From Gymnogyps californianus (lineage: Eukaryota; Chordata; Aves; Accipitriformes; Cathartidae), in assembly GCF_018139145.2 (NCBI RefSeq), contig NC_059478.1, positions 25,823,001 through 25,887,000 on the forward strand: a stretch of DNA of 64,000 bases. The letters are read 5' to 3'. This document shows positions 11,641 through 23,721 of the stretch, piece by piece. A program made the position numbers and the translations under genes. Numbering within the stretch: the stretch's first letter is position 1; every line of letters begins with the position of its first letter. Below the pieces are notes generated by a model. The model did no database searches. It saw only the letters and a list, made by a program, of their open reading frames with translations, and was not told the origin of the DNA.

Positions 11641-14600
11641 CCCTGACAGTGCTGATCTCACTGTTTATACTCTGCTATTACAGTATGTTTGTCATCAGTG
11701 GTTTTGTATTTATTTCTAGGTGATCAATTAAAATGCTGAATAATGTTATATGCATGACTTCTGTTGACACAGAATGGTCATATTTAGTAGCAGTTCTTCT
11801 GACAGCTACTTTTAAAAATTCAGTTGATTGGCAGGTTCTTAATCTAGAAAGTTTTGCTGTTTCTTAGAGATATATTTTTTAGAAATGTAGTTTGCAGGCA
11901 AGTTAAAAGCTCTGAACAATTCCAAGTCTGATGTCTACATGTTTAGTTTATCAGCAGAGGCAGTAATTTAAACACCCTGACCCCCACCTCCCCCATCCAA
12001 AAGCACCTAAGAACTGTTCTCAGATATTGCAGTGATTTTTTTTGCAGCCTTATTTTTCCATAAAAATCTCAACAACTGATGTTACTTCTACTTTTTCTTT
12101 AATTGGAAAAGCTGATACAGGATTAAAATAATTATTTTGCCCGGGATTGACATCATCCTAGCTGCTCTGAAACCTCCTGGATAATCTGCTTACTCCTTGA
12201 CTCTTGTTTGGCTGGGTAGGAATGGGCTTTTTTTGACTTTTCCTCTGTTTTCTGTTGCAAAAGAAGCTTTGAAGGCAGTACTGAGAAGGAAAGGGGGCCG
12301 CTAGTGTGGGAAATTCAGGAGCACAGGACAGAGAGCAAACTGCTACAATAAACTGATAATGTTGATGTCTGATAACTTTGAGGTATATTTAGTATTGTGC
12401 TGCTGTTGTTGTGTTTGTGTTTTGCCATTGCAGCTCACACTTTCATTTAGTTGCTTTCTACTTCAGTGACTTCAGAAGGAAGCCTTAGGAGACAGGGGTT
12501 TCTTCAGCTTCGTTACCTGTTCTGGAAAGAGCTTCGCCTTCCCTTGAATTCCACCTTGACTGTACAGATTTGTGTTCTGCTATGAGATTATAGGCTTTTT
12601 TACTTCACAACTTTGGCAATTTTGGAAGGCTCCTTTCAATATTAAACCATTCACCTTTTGCATTAGCAGATTATTTTTTCAGCATGGAACTGTGGAGTGT
12701 TTTTTTTCTTCTATGAAGACCTAATGTTTTCATAGAATTGAATTCTCTGTTTTCTAAAGTAGTTTCCTGCGTTAATTAGTTTCTTTCTGGATCCTGTCAG
12801 ACTCAGTATGATACCAGTCTTCTGAGAAGCTTCTTTTGTTGATGCATTTACAAAAGGCTCTACTTCCATGGAAAGAATTTTCTCTAGGGATGCTGCCAAG
12901 ACTCAGAAGTCCAAGAAATCTTATGGCTTTGTATTTGAGTGTAATCAAACTGGCACTCATTGTCATTTTGTCTCTTTAGAGCTGGAACAGATCTGTAGAT
13001 GAATATGTATTTTTGGCATTGGCTTTAACCAAAATTGAAAGTAATGGTGTAAATGATCATGATTGCCAGAAACGTTGAGCAGTGGTAGGGAATCAAAGTT
13101 TCTGCAATTGTTCCTTCTTTCCTGGTAACTTCCAAGCAACTGGCCAATTTCATCCAGGCTTGAAAAGAAGAAGAAATGTCAAAAATAATTGTAACTGCAA
13201 TTTCATAAGAATTGGAACCGAGTAGGAGCCACCCCCTCACATTCTCTGAGAGAGAGACAGTTCATTGTTTATTGTGGCTTGGCAGCACTGGTTGACACTC
13301 AAATATGACAGCTCTCGATTAGCTAGGGCAGATGCTGTCTCCAGTTGGGTGGAGGTAAAGTAGGACAGCCGGAGTTACCTCTGTAAGGACTATAGGAGGG
13401 AGCAAGATGACAAAAAGACAAACTCGAGTCTGTAGGAGACTGGGTGTGTTTAATTCTGTTGCTTGAGAAGTAGCTTGTTTATATTTCAGTACTGAAAGAA
13501 TCTGACATCCTTCTGTTTCCAAAAACATTGATGTTAGTGACCTAACTCTAGGCAAGGTTGGAAGGACAGCTTTGGAAATGCTTCTTGTAATGCTTCCTTG
13601 TTGTCAGTTTGGCATATTACTTTTACGGTGGAAGGAATGGCAGGATGCTACTCCAGCAAATTGAAGATCTTTCCACGTGCTGCTGTTGCAGTGTTCTGTG
13701 GTTGTCCCAAGCTGAGACTGCACAGAAAGGTTAGCACAAAGAAGTGATGGCCGTCCTTGCTGGACTGTAAATCTGACCTTCCAGAAATTTGGGGAGGGAA
13801 CCCTCACATTTTGGTTGTGCATATTGGAGCAGAGTATACTTGTGGCATCATCTGCAGTTTATTTCTTTGCCTTTCACTACTAAAGACATTAAAAAAATCA
13901 GTATTCTACAAGCTTGAAAGAGAGACTATTATCTAATTGGCTTTTGGTTAGGAGGATACTGATTTCTAGGTCAATGTAAAACAAATGAGCATTTAAATTG
14001 AAGAGGAGCAGCTGTTCCAAAGCCCCTTTCCACAGTGCCTGGTTTTGTTAAGGATAATTATGTCTAATTTTAAATTATGATAGCTTTGAGTATTGAGCTT
14101 TGCCTTGTTACATCCACTAGCTCATTCTCCTTCATCAGTAAGAATGTTCCATCATGGAGCTAGGTTTCTGACTGGATTTATTTTTCTGGGCCTTTTGAAT
14201 TATGAAGAGAAATACAGCTTTAAAGATGGGCTTTCAACACTTTCATGCCAATGTTACCATACTCCCATTTTATTTTTCGATATAATGTTGCCTGATTCCT
14301 GTGGAAAGATACTGCTGGGAAAATACATATTTATGTAAATGTGCAAGATTTTTGTTAATATTTTTAGCTTGAAAATGGAAACATTAGACTAGTGCTGAAA
14401 AATCCAAGAAAGCTCGTCAGCCCTTGGAAGGAAACATATGCTAAAGATGTCCTGTGGATTACATACTGCTTGTTTCAATTAACACATTGATATTCTCTGT
14501 CAGTTCTTGAGACAAAAGCCCAGGTGACAATTCAAACGATGCATGAAAATCATATTTCAATTTTTTTCTGGTAAGCTTAGATTTTTTTTTTTTTTTTAAA

Positions 14601-17600
14601 CAAAGAACAAAAGATTTCAACTGCTAAGCTCAATGTTATATTAGTAATTCAATAGGATGTCTGAACACTTTAAAGAACGTATATTGTAAATATATTGCTG
14701 CTGCAATGAAGCACTTGTTTTTATGAAATGTTCGTTGCTGGACATGGCAGTGTTGTAGTGTAATGCACAAGAATTGTGAGTTTGAATTGAATTTGGAGTA
14801 AAATGCAACTATAACTATCAAGAAATGTAAAATATATATTTTTTTGCGTTTTAATTGAAATCCAAGCATTTTTTTTACCTGCTAGTTTTGTGGAAAGAGG
14901 TTGTCTTCACATGCCTTTTAAAATAATTAATGTCACAATTTTCCTCTGAGAAATATTCTTTGAGGCTCTAAGTCAACATGTCTTACTGTCTTTTGTTTCT
15001 TCTCCCCTGACTAAATGTAATAGGTTCTGTTAAACAAAACCAAAAAAGTTTGAGAGATTGCCAAATTTTTATTATGCATCTTCTTTTTTTGAGGAAAAAT
15101 AGCTTTCAAAGAAAAAAAAATAACAGGAGAACTCATAAAAATGGGACGTCTGACACAGATCCTGGAGAAGAGGAAGAATTAAAAAAATAAATTTGTCATT
15201 GCACTGTACATCTTTGAAATCCTGAATGAATTTATTCTTTTATCTTTCAGATTTTGTTCTAGTGTAGGGGATAAATGTTGGGAAAAGGGTTATTTGTAAA
15301 AAACGAACAGCTTTTAACTTGTCTAGCATTTTAAGGGGATGATAAAATTGTGAGAAATGAATAGCAAAATTTTGTCTGAGATCAGAAAAGGAGGAATAAA
15401 AATCGGTCAGAATTCATCAGCAAAAAAGTGCTGTGAGACGTCTCCCTAGATATCCATGTAAGGTTAGTCTGGTATAGACAAGGAGAGTAGGGGAGTGAAA
15501 CCCTCTAGCTCCGAATGTTTTGGCTTATCATCTTCAAGTGTTTATTTCGAAGGTAGTGTTTGAATGTGTATCATGTTGGTCTTAAGCAGGCAAAATGGTA
15601 CGATTTTTGGAGACTTGTCCAAGCACTTTAATGTCATCTGGAAACCAAGATAAAATTCAAGGTATATTGAAATGAATTGCATGTGGATTAAGTTGGAAAA
15701 ATATATTCAGTGCTGTAGATGCTGTTCGGAGCAGAATAATTAAAGAAAAATCAGTTGTTAACTTTCATGGCGTTTTTCCTAATGAGTATGTTTGACAGTC
15801 TAATTTGTTATTTGTAAATGTTATGCTAGTGTAATAGAAGAGGTTCCTTGTTTTGCAAAGCATCAGGTCTGAAGGCATGAGTGTCCAAACTGACAAATAT
15901 CCTATCGATACAAGTGAGAGTAAAATATAGTGAAATACAGCTTGGTATAGTCTCATACCTCTGCAATTTCTTGTCCTTAAAACTCTTCAACTCTGTAAAG
16001 GAAGTGCTATCTCTATGTAAAAATTGTCTAGCTTGTACTTCAAAGTCAAATGTGGCTTTATTGATGAAGTAAGAATCAGAAGCAGAAAAGTTTGGGAAGA
16101 GTTTACAGAAAAGGCATATGCGAACCACTGCTGCTGTGGTGAGGCTGCAGGAAGAGTGCGGCTAGCCAGGAGTGTGGAAGAACTGTAGAGGGTAGTGGAG
16201 GAAACTTATGTATAGTAAAATTTTGGGGGTATTCCTCAGCATGTGCTTGCATGAGATATGAGATCCGTCTGTAATTTGTAGCTTTTATAGAACCGGTTTC
16301 TATGGTAAAATAGCTCTTGGGCTAACTGTGTTCATGATGTCTTTCCTGTGGGATTCTTGAAACTACAGGTTTTGTTGTTTCTATAAACTTTTCAGTAAAT
16401 ATCAATACCTTTCATTAGGGAATCACACAAGAGTTGGTATTGGGTCCTTGAGCTTTGGTTTTGTTGCCATTCTGATTAGAGGTATTCACTGCTGATGTTT
16501 AAGTCCGCATGTCTCTAAAGCATGAGGGTTGTCTTATAATAAAGTAAGAGAATCCTGATTTTGGTAATGTCATCTAAATGTTTACTAAACAGAAATTATA
16601 TTTCTTCAGGTTTAAATTTGCAGCATATATTGAAAAAGGCTTCTCTGCCTATTGAAAAAAAGTGTTTCTTTTAAAAACGGTATTGTATTTGAAATGTAGC
16701 ACCAGAGAAGCTAGTTTCCATTCTGTTCTAATGCCAGTTTAACTTCAGAACAAGAATGTTTGCATAGTGAATTCAACATCTTCTGTAAATACTAAAGTTT
16801 AATTGAAGATTCCTTTCCAAAGATGTTTGCTTTCAAAGGGGCTTGAGCCAAGGAACTTGTTTCTGCCTGGAAGCTGGTGTCTCTTCTGAATATACCTTCT
16901 ATGGTACAGTATGAAAACAGTTGGTCTGTAGATGAATGAACTCTTTCCTCCACCCTTGCCGACAGGAAATTTACATTTGTATGGAAGATTAGTGGGTGTG
17001 CCGCCTTTCATAATGTATTGAATGTGGGGGATGGGGCAGTCTTGCCCAGGAATCTAAACCTAACAAACTGGAAACAGAAAATGCGCTGTGAAAGCCTGAT
17101 TATTGTGTAAACCTTCAGGATTTTAGACATTTTTTCAGAGTTTCTTCTCCCTGGGACCAAGCCTCATAAGCAGAGTTTGTTGTGGTTCAGCATGAGTTCC
17201 TATTCTGGTTCATTGTTAATGCACAGCTTTGCTCCAAAGGTCTTAGTTTGTCAACCTGAATCTTGTAAATAGGCAGGAAATGCAGAAGAAATTCAGACAA
17301 GCTGTCAGGCGAGTTTCCTTATGTTGACTGCAAGTATTTTTTTTTTTTTTAAACAAGTTACCTCATCAACCTTCCTTGTTTCAGTAGTCTGTCAGTTTAT
17401 TTCAAAGGGACACATTTTTAAATCTCCAGATAAACATAGCTTGATCAAAATAAATAAAAAAACCCCCGAACACTTAAGTTTCAGATTGACAGTGAAACAT
17501 TTGGCTCATTTTGGTTGCACAGACAAATGTTACCAAAGACTTAAAAAAATTCCACTGAAATTGTCAGCTGATAATCTTTCAGGAAGAATCTTTTTTCCCA

Positions 17601-19489
17601 GCAGACAATATGTTATGTAAGGAGATGTTATATCTTTAAGGTTTGCCACAGCTTGATGTTCTGTTGCTTTTGGTTTTGACTGAGTAAGAAATATAATGAA
17701 TTTTGAATCATGAAAAATGTGAATTTTGAATCTCTGTATTTTAGATCAGGGAATTGTTCCGAAAAGTTCCTTCATAAGAAAAGTATGCAATAAAAAGCAT
17801 TACATCTTGTTGCAGACAATTGAAAAGCTGTTGGCTTTTTTAGCCTGATTTTTTGGATGGGGGTACTCTTTTTGTATGGCAAAGCACAAATGGGTCTTCA
17901 TCATTGGATTATCCTATTGTGTAGTGTTGATGTCCTTCACATCACGTCTCACATGATGGCGTCCCAGTTGTGTTGAGAGGCTTTCTGGTGTTTCTGTAGT
18001 CAATAATAAATATCACAAGTGGCTTAATACCTTTTCTAAGTTGTCAATGTAAGTGGACTTAGACCTCTAGTGTTATGAGTTTAAGGTGTGCAGCTATTGG
18101 ATTAACTTCAGCTATACTAGAGAGTACACAAATTTTTGATCCACAATGTAATGATTTGATTGCTAAGATAACCTTTACTGGTTTTGCTTATATGATAATG
18201 GTAGGTTTCCATTCTGATGCAACGATACAGACCACAAAAGAGGGCAGGATGCAGTGCCAAAAACCTGAAAGGACTAGGAAGTCACAGCAAAATGAATTGC
18301 TTTCTTCTTCATATGTTAGTTAATGCTTAATAAACAGGATGAAACTTTTTCCATGAATGTTGAGTGATTCCTGAAATATGCCTCAAGTTTTGATTATGGT
18401 TTAAGATACGTAGAAGGTATTTTATATTCAACATAGCTAGTACAACAAACAAACTGAACACAGCTCAAAGATGAGCCATGTGATTCTACACAGATACGTC
18501 TTTGTGCATATGTATCTGTGCACTCTAATGTAGTAGATACAGACTCCTTTCTTATTTATACCCTTTTGCAGTTGCTTTGGTGATTAGAAAATGTGAATAA
18601 TGGGATAATAGCTTATTCACAATTTCTCAATTATTTTTTTTGTAAGATGTATTGTACATAGGAACAATCACACTACTTCATAGTGACTTCCTGTGGTCAT
18701 TGCTTTCCTAACTGTGAAATTGGTATGCCTTTGGTCATCTTCCACCGATGCTATTTGAAAACCTGTGGGTTTTCAGAATAACTGCAAGAACTGTTGCTTT
18801 GATTATACTGCAGTTAATGGATGGAAAACTCCAGTCATCTTCAGACAGTTATTGGAACTGTTCTAACCTCTCAGATTTTTCTTCTGCAAGACAGAGGAGT
18901 AATAGATTTTGGTAGCAGGCAGTGGAATGAGGTCTGAATCAGCATGGATGAGAAGAGATTTCTTCTTATCAACAGAAATGAAATGCTGACCGAAATCTAA
19001 GCGCAGACCCCTCCTAGAGTTTTGCTCTGAGATAGGGTTGCAGCCTAGCGTGTAAGGAGTAAAATTCCAGGTCCTCTTAATATTCTTACATGTCTTGTCA
19101 TGCTTGTGGTCTTTCCTGTGATAATTAAAGGAGACTGAGTTCCTGAAGTCTTTTCACTCTGATCTTTTTCTACCTTGAAAACATTTCTTTTGGATCTCTC
19201 CATTTTATCAATACTCATCTTGAAATATAGGTAACAGGCATGATTTTCCATAATGATCTCATCAATATTATATACAGAGACAATACCACTCATTTATGAC
19301 ATATAAGTTCTTTTGGTCTGTTCAGGGCTTACATGAACTGTCATAGCTATCACACTATTTTTAGAATTATTTTTCAGTTTACAATTTCACTATTACCCCT
19401 AGTTCCTTTGTGGAGTTGATGCCTTTTAGGATGCAAGACACTGTTGTCTTCAGCAAGCACTACCGTTGTACTTTCTACCTAAATAAAAA
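11641..19489. other. Non-coding sequence without recognised genes
   Basis: AT-rich sequence with T runs (for example 14582-14597 and 17337-17350). A perfect-stem hairpin at 18,489-18,520 is listed separately. Minus-strand frames at 13,319-13,822 and 14,636-14,869 and plus-strand frames at 17,321-17,620 and 18,075-18,323 show no family motif, no splice context and no known repeat that I can identify. Confidence 0.55.
18489..18520. repeat. Hairpin with 9-bp perfect stem
   Basis: CACAGATAC at 18489-18497 pairs exactly with GTATCTGTG at 18512-18520. One G-U and one T-A pair can extend the stem to 11, leaving a 10-nt loop. It is too short for a confident microRNA precursor call, and the flanks do not obviously continue the pairing. 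Confidence 0.7.
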
Positions 19490-19805
19490 CATAGAATGAT
19501 TATGCTGGGTGAGCCCATTAGCTTATCTCTGATAGCAGCTGATAGCAGGTGTCTAAGGCAGAGTCTCTTCCCAGAACACTTGCAGCTGTTTGTGACTCTG
19601 GGTCACCTTTAGTGTATTTTCCTCTTTTAAGAGTTCTTGGCAGATTCTTCAATGAATTTGTCCAAAGGCTTTTAGCCATGCTCATAATTTTTTTTTTTTT
19701 CCAGCAAGAAATAGCCCAATGTGACTATTGTGTAAAGCAGTACCTCCTTTTGTTTCTTTGGAAATTGCTCTTAGCCTCATTTAATTCATCCCAGTATTGG
19801 CAAGC
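19490..19805 (-). mobile_element. Ancient CR1/L3-type LINE 3' end, antisense
   Basis: The plus strand reads like the reverse complement of the C-terminal ORF2 and 3' region of old amniote CR1-family LINEs. Recognisable landmarks in order are TGCTGGGTGAGCCCATTAGC, then GATAGCAGGTG, then GAATTTGTCCAA. Last come AAGCAGTACCTCCTTTTGTT and a degraded version of the usual AAATTGCT...TTTAATTCAT segment. In the sense direction the last part corresponds to the ...KRKYFFTQR...NLWNSLP...KKELDKFMED stretch known from these elements. A T tract at about 19,689-19,701 interrupts it. A 164-codon plus-strand frame starting at 19,549 runs through and beyond the repeat and is not a gene. Boundaries are approximate. 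Confidence 0.7.
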
Positions 19806-22800
19806 CGATAAGCTGTCCTTTCCTACTTACCAGACGAACCATTGCAGGAACATACTTACCGGAAGTTCACGGCTCTTTCCATTTCTTGATGTCTTCAGAT
19901 CAAGATTGAATAGCTTTTTCAGAGAGAGCGCTGCAGCCAAACAGGAATTGGTTGGATTATGTCCAAATGATCCCAATACCACACAACCCTTTCTCTTTTC
20001 TCATTGCTGCAGAGCAAAGCAAAATTTTCCCCAGATTTGGTAATTTGATGGAGGAAGGAAGAATTGAATTAGGAGCTCACTAAAGTTATTGGTGAACAAA
20101 CTTTGAATTCTCTCTTTTTATCCCCCTTCCTAATTTTTTTTTTTTTTAGTGAAGTTGAGTGCTAAGGTAGATACTGTAATTCTTAAAGGATTCAAATATT
20201 ACATGACCTCCTTATTTTGAATTTTTCTTCTGATAAACACATATTTTATTGGACCCTTTTAAATGCTGCCTGCATCTGAAAAGTGTTCGAGAGATTTGTT
20301 TCACGATTAACTTTTTATATAATTGATAAAATTATATTTTGTGTACTTCAGTTTCTTTAATATCTTTCAGTAATATATCTCTTAGTGAAATGTCTTATAC
20401 AAATACATTCTCATCTTTCATTGGAGACTTACCTGCAGACCTTTTAGGATATTAAAATGAATATCTAAGGATGGCGTAATCTCTTGATGAAATGACAGAT
20501 AAATTTCTAAAGGTAATATTTTGTAAGAAAAATTTTCCATGTCAGAGAGTTGCTTTTAAATTCCATTTGTCCTTTGCTTGATTCAGTTTGGTACTAAGTA
20601 TTCTCTCCCACCCTCTTTCATCATTGCTTTTCTGTGGTAGAGTTTGTTGAAGGAAGAAAAAGGGAGAGCGGATGAGAGTTAACAGTTAAATAGGAGGGAA
20701 GAAAAGGTGGTCACTACTTTGTTCGGGATCTTTTTGGTGGTGGTTTTTGATCTGGCATTTAGATAAGAATTGTTTGCTCTGAAGAAGGGGAGAGGGAAGC
20801 TAGAGGAAAAACCATGCCTGCTTTTTTGCAGCAGCCCTGATTGGCTTCTCTACCCCAGAAACTCGGTAAGTGTGGCAGGCAGCCAATTTGAAAGCATTCT
20901 CCCCAAGAAAGCTTGAAATTTGGAAGATAACAGATGATTCTCATGGTATTTTGAGACTCATGCCAGCCTCGATCAATTATAAGTCCCTTGTGAAGACATT
21001 TTGAGAATTGGCAACGTCTGAATATTAAGGTAAATAATCCAGGAAGGATTAGATGTATATGTGGTAATAAGAATGTTTTCAGTTACGTTGTACAAATAAG
21101 TGGGGTTATATACTGTTGTTTATCAGGCTTAAACCTTTTCATTTAGTGGCTGATTTAAGGGGAAAATACAACGTGAATGGTATTGCATAATTGTTAAGAT
21201 TCCTTGATTCCTCTCACAGTATATGTTGTTTAATGCTGGTGGCCTTAGTCAGAAGAGGTAATGATCCAGTTAGTGCATGGTCTGATATAAATATTCCTAA
21301 AAGCTATTATAGACTAAAGTAAATGCAAAATGCATGTAATATATCTGAGTATGCATGCCAAATTGTTTTGTTTCTATGGGATTTTTAAAGTAAAAGTAGA
21401 ATTTGTTTGACACTAATGTCTGATAAGTGAAGTTATAGTCTTTGGTATGTTTTTCCAAGGAAGCTTATTTGATGGCAAAATGCAGGACGTAATACTGAAA
21501 TCTATCATAAATATTATCACAGTGAAGAAATATGATCGTCTTCTGTTTCAGTCTGCTTTTAAACAGAGCTTTATCTGTATTTTTATGTTGCTGTTCTCCC
21601 TGGTGACATATTCTTAAGTTCTCATCAGTTTTGTGCATGGCTTGAAGTTTTCCAGTTATATTTGCAAAAGAAGATACTGTTCCTTTAAAATCAAGTGGCT
21701 CATTGAGTTGTTTTTACTAGCGCTGCTTTTTATATGGTACAGTATACTCCATGCAAATGAGCTGCCTGCTCTGCCTCTGTGTGGCTGCTTGCCCTGTTGG
21801 GGAGCTCACAAAGACTCTGCAGACCTAATTCAGCATTCAGTTGTTTAAAGCGGCAGATGGAAGGAGGTATCGGCAAGATGAGGATTTATTAGCTACTCAC
21901 AATAAAAGACCACACTCGCTCCGCAGAGGATCAGAAAAAGCCTGGTGAATGGGATTGAGTTGTATCTGCTTTCAGCTGACTTTACAATGATGTGTTTAGC
22001 TCATGTGACTCGGTCACTTAGCATGAAGATCAGCTAAAGATTTCCATGTAAATATATATTCCTTTAAGCACCATCAACCTGTGTGCTTGTATTGAGACTT
22101 TTTTTGGTTTGCAGCTGTCATAACTGTGGGAACAGGAACACTTCATCAAGCTGTGGTAGGCAGCCTACGGTCTGGGCTCTCGTTGTTGCATTTGCACACT
22201 TCAGGATGTCTGGCTGAAATCCCCTCATAAACACAGCTCTTGATGAAGTTTGATTTCTTTTATATATCTTGTGAAATCCTTCAGAGGCTGAAGTTAGGTT
22301 CTTTTTAAATACAGTATTTATATGCCGAAGTTATAAATAGGCTCTTTCTAAGCTTTTATCAGGAGATGAAATCTGTTGCTTTAGCTTTCTGCTAAAAAAA
22401 ATTGAAGGTCATTGCGGCAGTAGGTTGTTCATTATATTTGCAATATTTCCTTTTTTCCTTTCTAATATAGAAAGGCCATGTGTAGGACAAAGGCTCCTTG
22501 ACATGCTCAGTAATTTAAATAATAGTGGGATGAATGTACCTAGATTTTTGTTTTTATTGAAATGGTGTTTGGTATAGCTAGAAGCGTTATCGTTGTTTAT
22601 TTTTCAACACAGGCTATATGCTCATGTTTTAAAATGGGATTGGGATAATGTACATAAAGGGGCAAAGCCTTTTTTGACCTTGCTGGAGTTGTCTATGTGA
22701 AGGTAGCTGGAAAACAGAAACTGCAGGACAGACTGAAAAAGCCTCAGCTGAACTGTGCTTTTTCTTTTTTTTGCCTTTTTGCCATGGATGACGATGAGGG

Positions 22801-23539
22801 AAGGGCTTCTTAAGACAGCTCTGTCAGTGATGAATAGATGAATGAATTCTTAAATGTTCAGAACTTGCAACATGTGTTCCAGACCCTTCAGCACATAAGA
22901 GTCGCAAGATCTCAGCAATGAACTAAAGAATGTGCCGTGTCTGCTGCATACGAGGAGACCAGCATACCTCAGAGATAGCAGAAACAAAAGAATGTGCGAC
23001 AGTATCTGAAGAATCTGACATTCGCTTTGTCGAACAAAGGAGTAAAGGAATTTTTCAAAATTTGGAAAAAGAAAATTTCTATTTCTTCATAGTGAGGTTT
23101 TCCCGTATTTTAAATAGTATTGTGTACTGCGTGTCCACAGAATTGATTTTTTTAGTTAAGTGTGACCGTGTGTTTTTTAAAGGAAATGTGACCTGGATTT
23201 TGTGAGCTTATTATAAACAGTAAATGAAGGCAGCTGTTGTAGTTTACTGATCCTTTATAACAGCTCAAGTAAATTGAAATAAAGCAAAAATATATGTGTG
23301 TGGGATCTGAATTAAATTCCAGTGTTTGGCCTTACATGGAGTTGTGGATTATTATATGTTTCTAGACAGTTGTGTATATGAGGGGAATGAGACATCCAAC
23401 CTTGAAAAGATTTAGGAAAGTTGAACAGATTTTTTCCAATGTGACCTGCTAAATCTGTCACAAAAGAGGCAGGCAAAATTACGTACAATAGTCAGAGACC
23501 GTGGCTGCAGTTCTTCATGACAGGCAAGTGAAAGACCAT
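19806..23539. other. Proximal upstream region of the MAST4 short-isoform first exon
   Basis: No coding exon is recognisable. A perfect octamer ATGCAAAT occurs at 21,751-21,758, inside a segment (about 21.6-22.3 kb) that is less simple in sequence than its surroundings and has several E-box and TAAT-type motifs. It could be a distal regulatory element about 1.5-2 kb upstream of the first exon, but motif content alone cannot show this. Confidence 0.4.
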
Positions 23540-23542
23540 GTC

Positions 23543-23552
23543 CTATTTTTAG
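23543..23552 (+). promoter_or_regulatory. MEF2-type site, CTATTTTTAG
   Basis: CTATTTTTAG is an exact match to the MEF2 consensus YTAWWWWTAR. It lies about 130 bp upstream of the MAST4 short-isoform ATG and just before a G-rich tract, a position suited to a proximal promoter. MEF2 factors act in muscle and neurons; binding here is inferred only. Confidence 0.45.
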
Positions 23553-23561
23553 CGAGTGGAC

Positions 23562-23581
23562 GGAGGGGGGGTGGGAGGGGG
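23562..23581 (+). promoter_or_regulatory. G-rich tract, Sp/KLF-like and quadruplex-capable
   Basis: Runs of G at 23565-23571, 23573-23575 and 23577-23581 are separated by single bases. They satisfy a four-run G-quadruplex pattern on the non-template strand, and also resemble KLF/Sp binding sequence. The tract lies about 100 bp before the first-exon ATG in otherwise AT-rich DNA. No TATA box or CpG island accompanies it, so the start site is not defined. Confidence 0.45.
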
Positions 23582-23682
23582 AGAAAAGTTTGAAAATAAT
23601 GGACTTCTTTAACAGTTAGAGAGCAAAGCTAGCCAGAAATAAGCGAGCTTTAGCAGGAATTTGTGATCAGCAGAGTCGAAAT

Positions 23683-23721
23683 ATGGATGATTCAAGTATT
23701 CTTCGAAGAAGAGGGCTGCAG
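23683..23721 (+). CDS. MAST4: MAST4 alternative first coding exon (short isoform N-terminus)
   Basis: The 13 codons read MDDSSILRRRGLQ and are followed directly by a consensus donor, CAG|GTAAGT at 23,722. An in-frame TAG at 23,617-23,619 closes the frame upstream, which supports this ATG as the start. The peptide is the alternative N-terminus I know from the short MAST4 isoform; MAST3 has a close relative, MDESSLLRRRGLQ. The exon ends in phase 0 and joins in frame to KELSLPRRGS at 57,797. MAST4 is a large cytoplasmic AGC-group kinase with a DUF1908 region, kinase domain and PDZ domain, linked to microtubules; all of those lie downstream, outside the window. The exon is basic (RRR) and carries no catalytic residue. 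The 5' UTR start is not determined. MAST4 rather than MAST3 is favoured by the next exon's GS ending and by the very large AT-rich intron. Confidence 0.85.

Noticed and set aside
13319..13822. Minus-strand frames of 72-78 codons with protein-like stretches
   Set aside because: No recognisable domain, no splice context and no similarity I can name; kept out of the annotation.
19549..20043. 164-codon plus-strand frame
   Set aside because: Its 5' half is the reverse complement of an old LINE 3' end and it contains a T homopolymer; not a gene.
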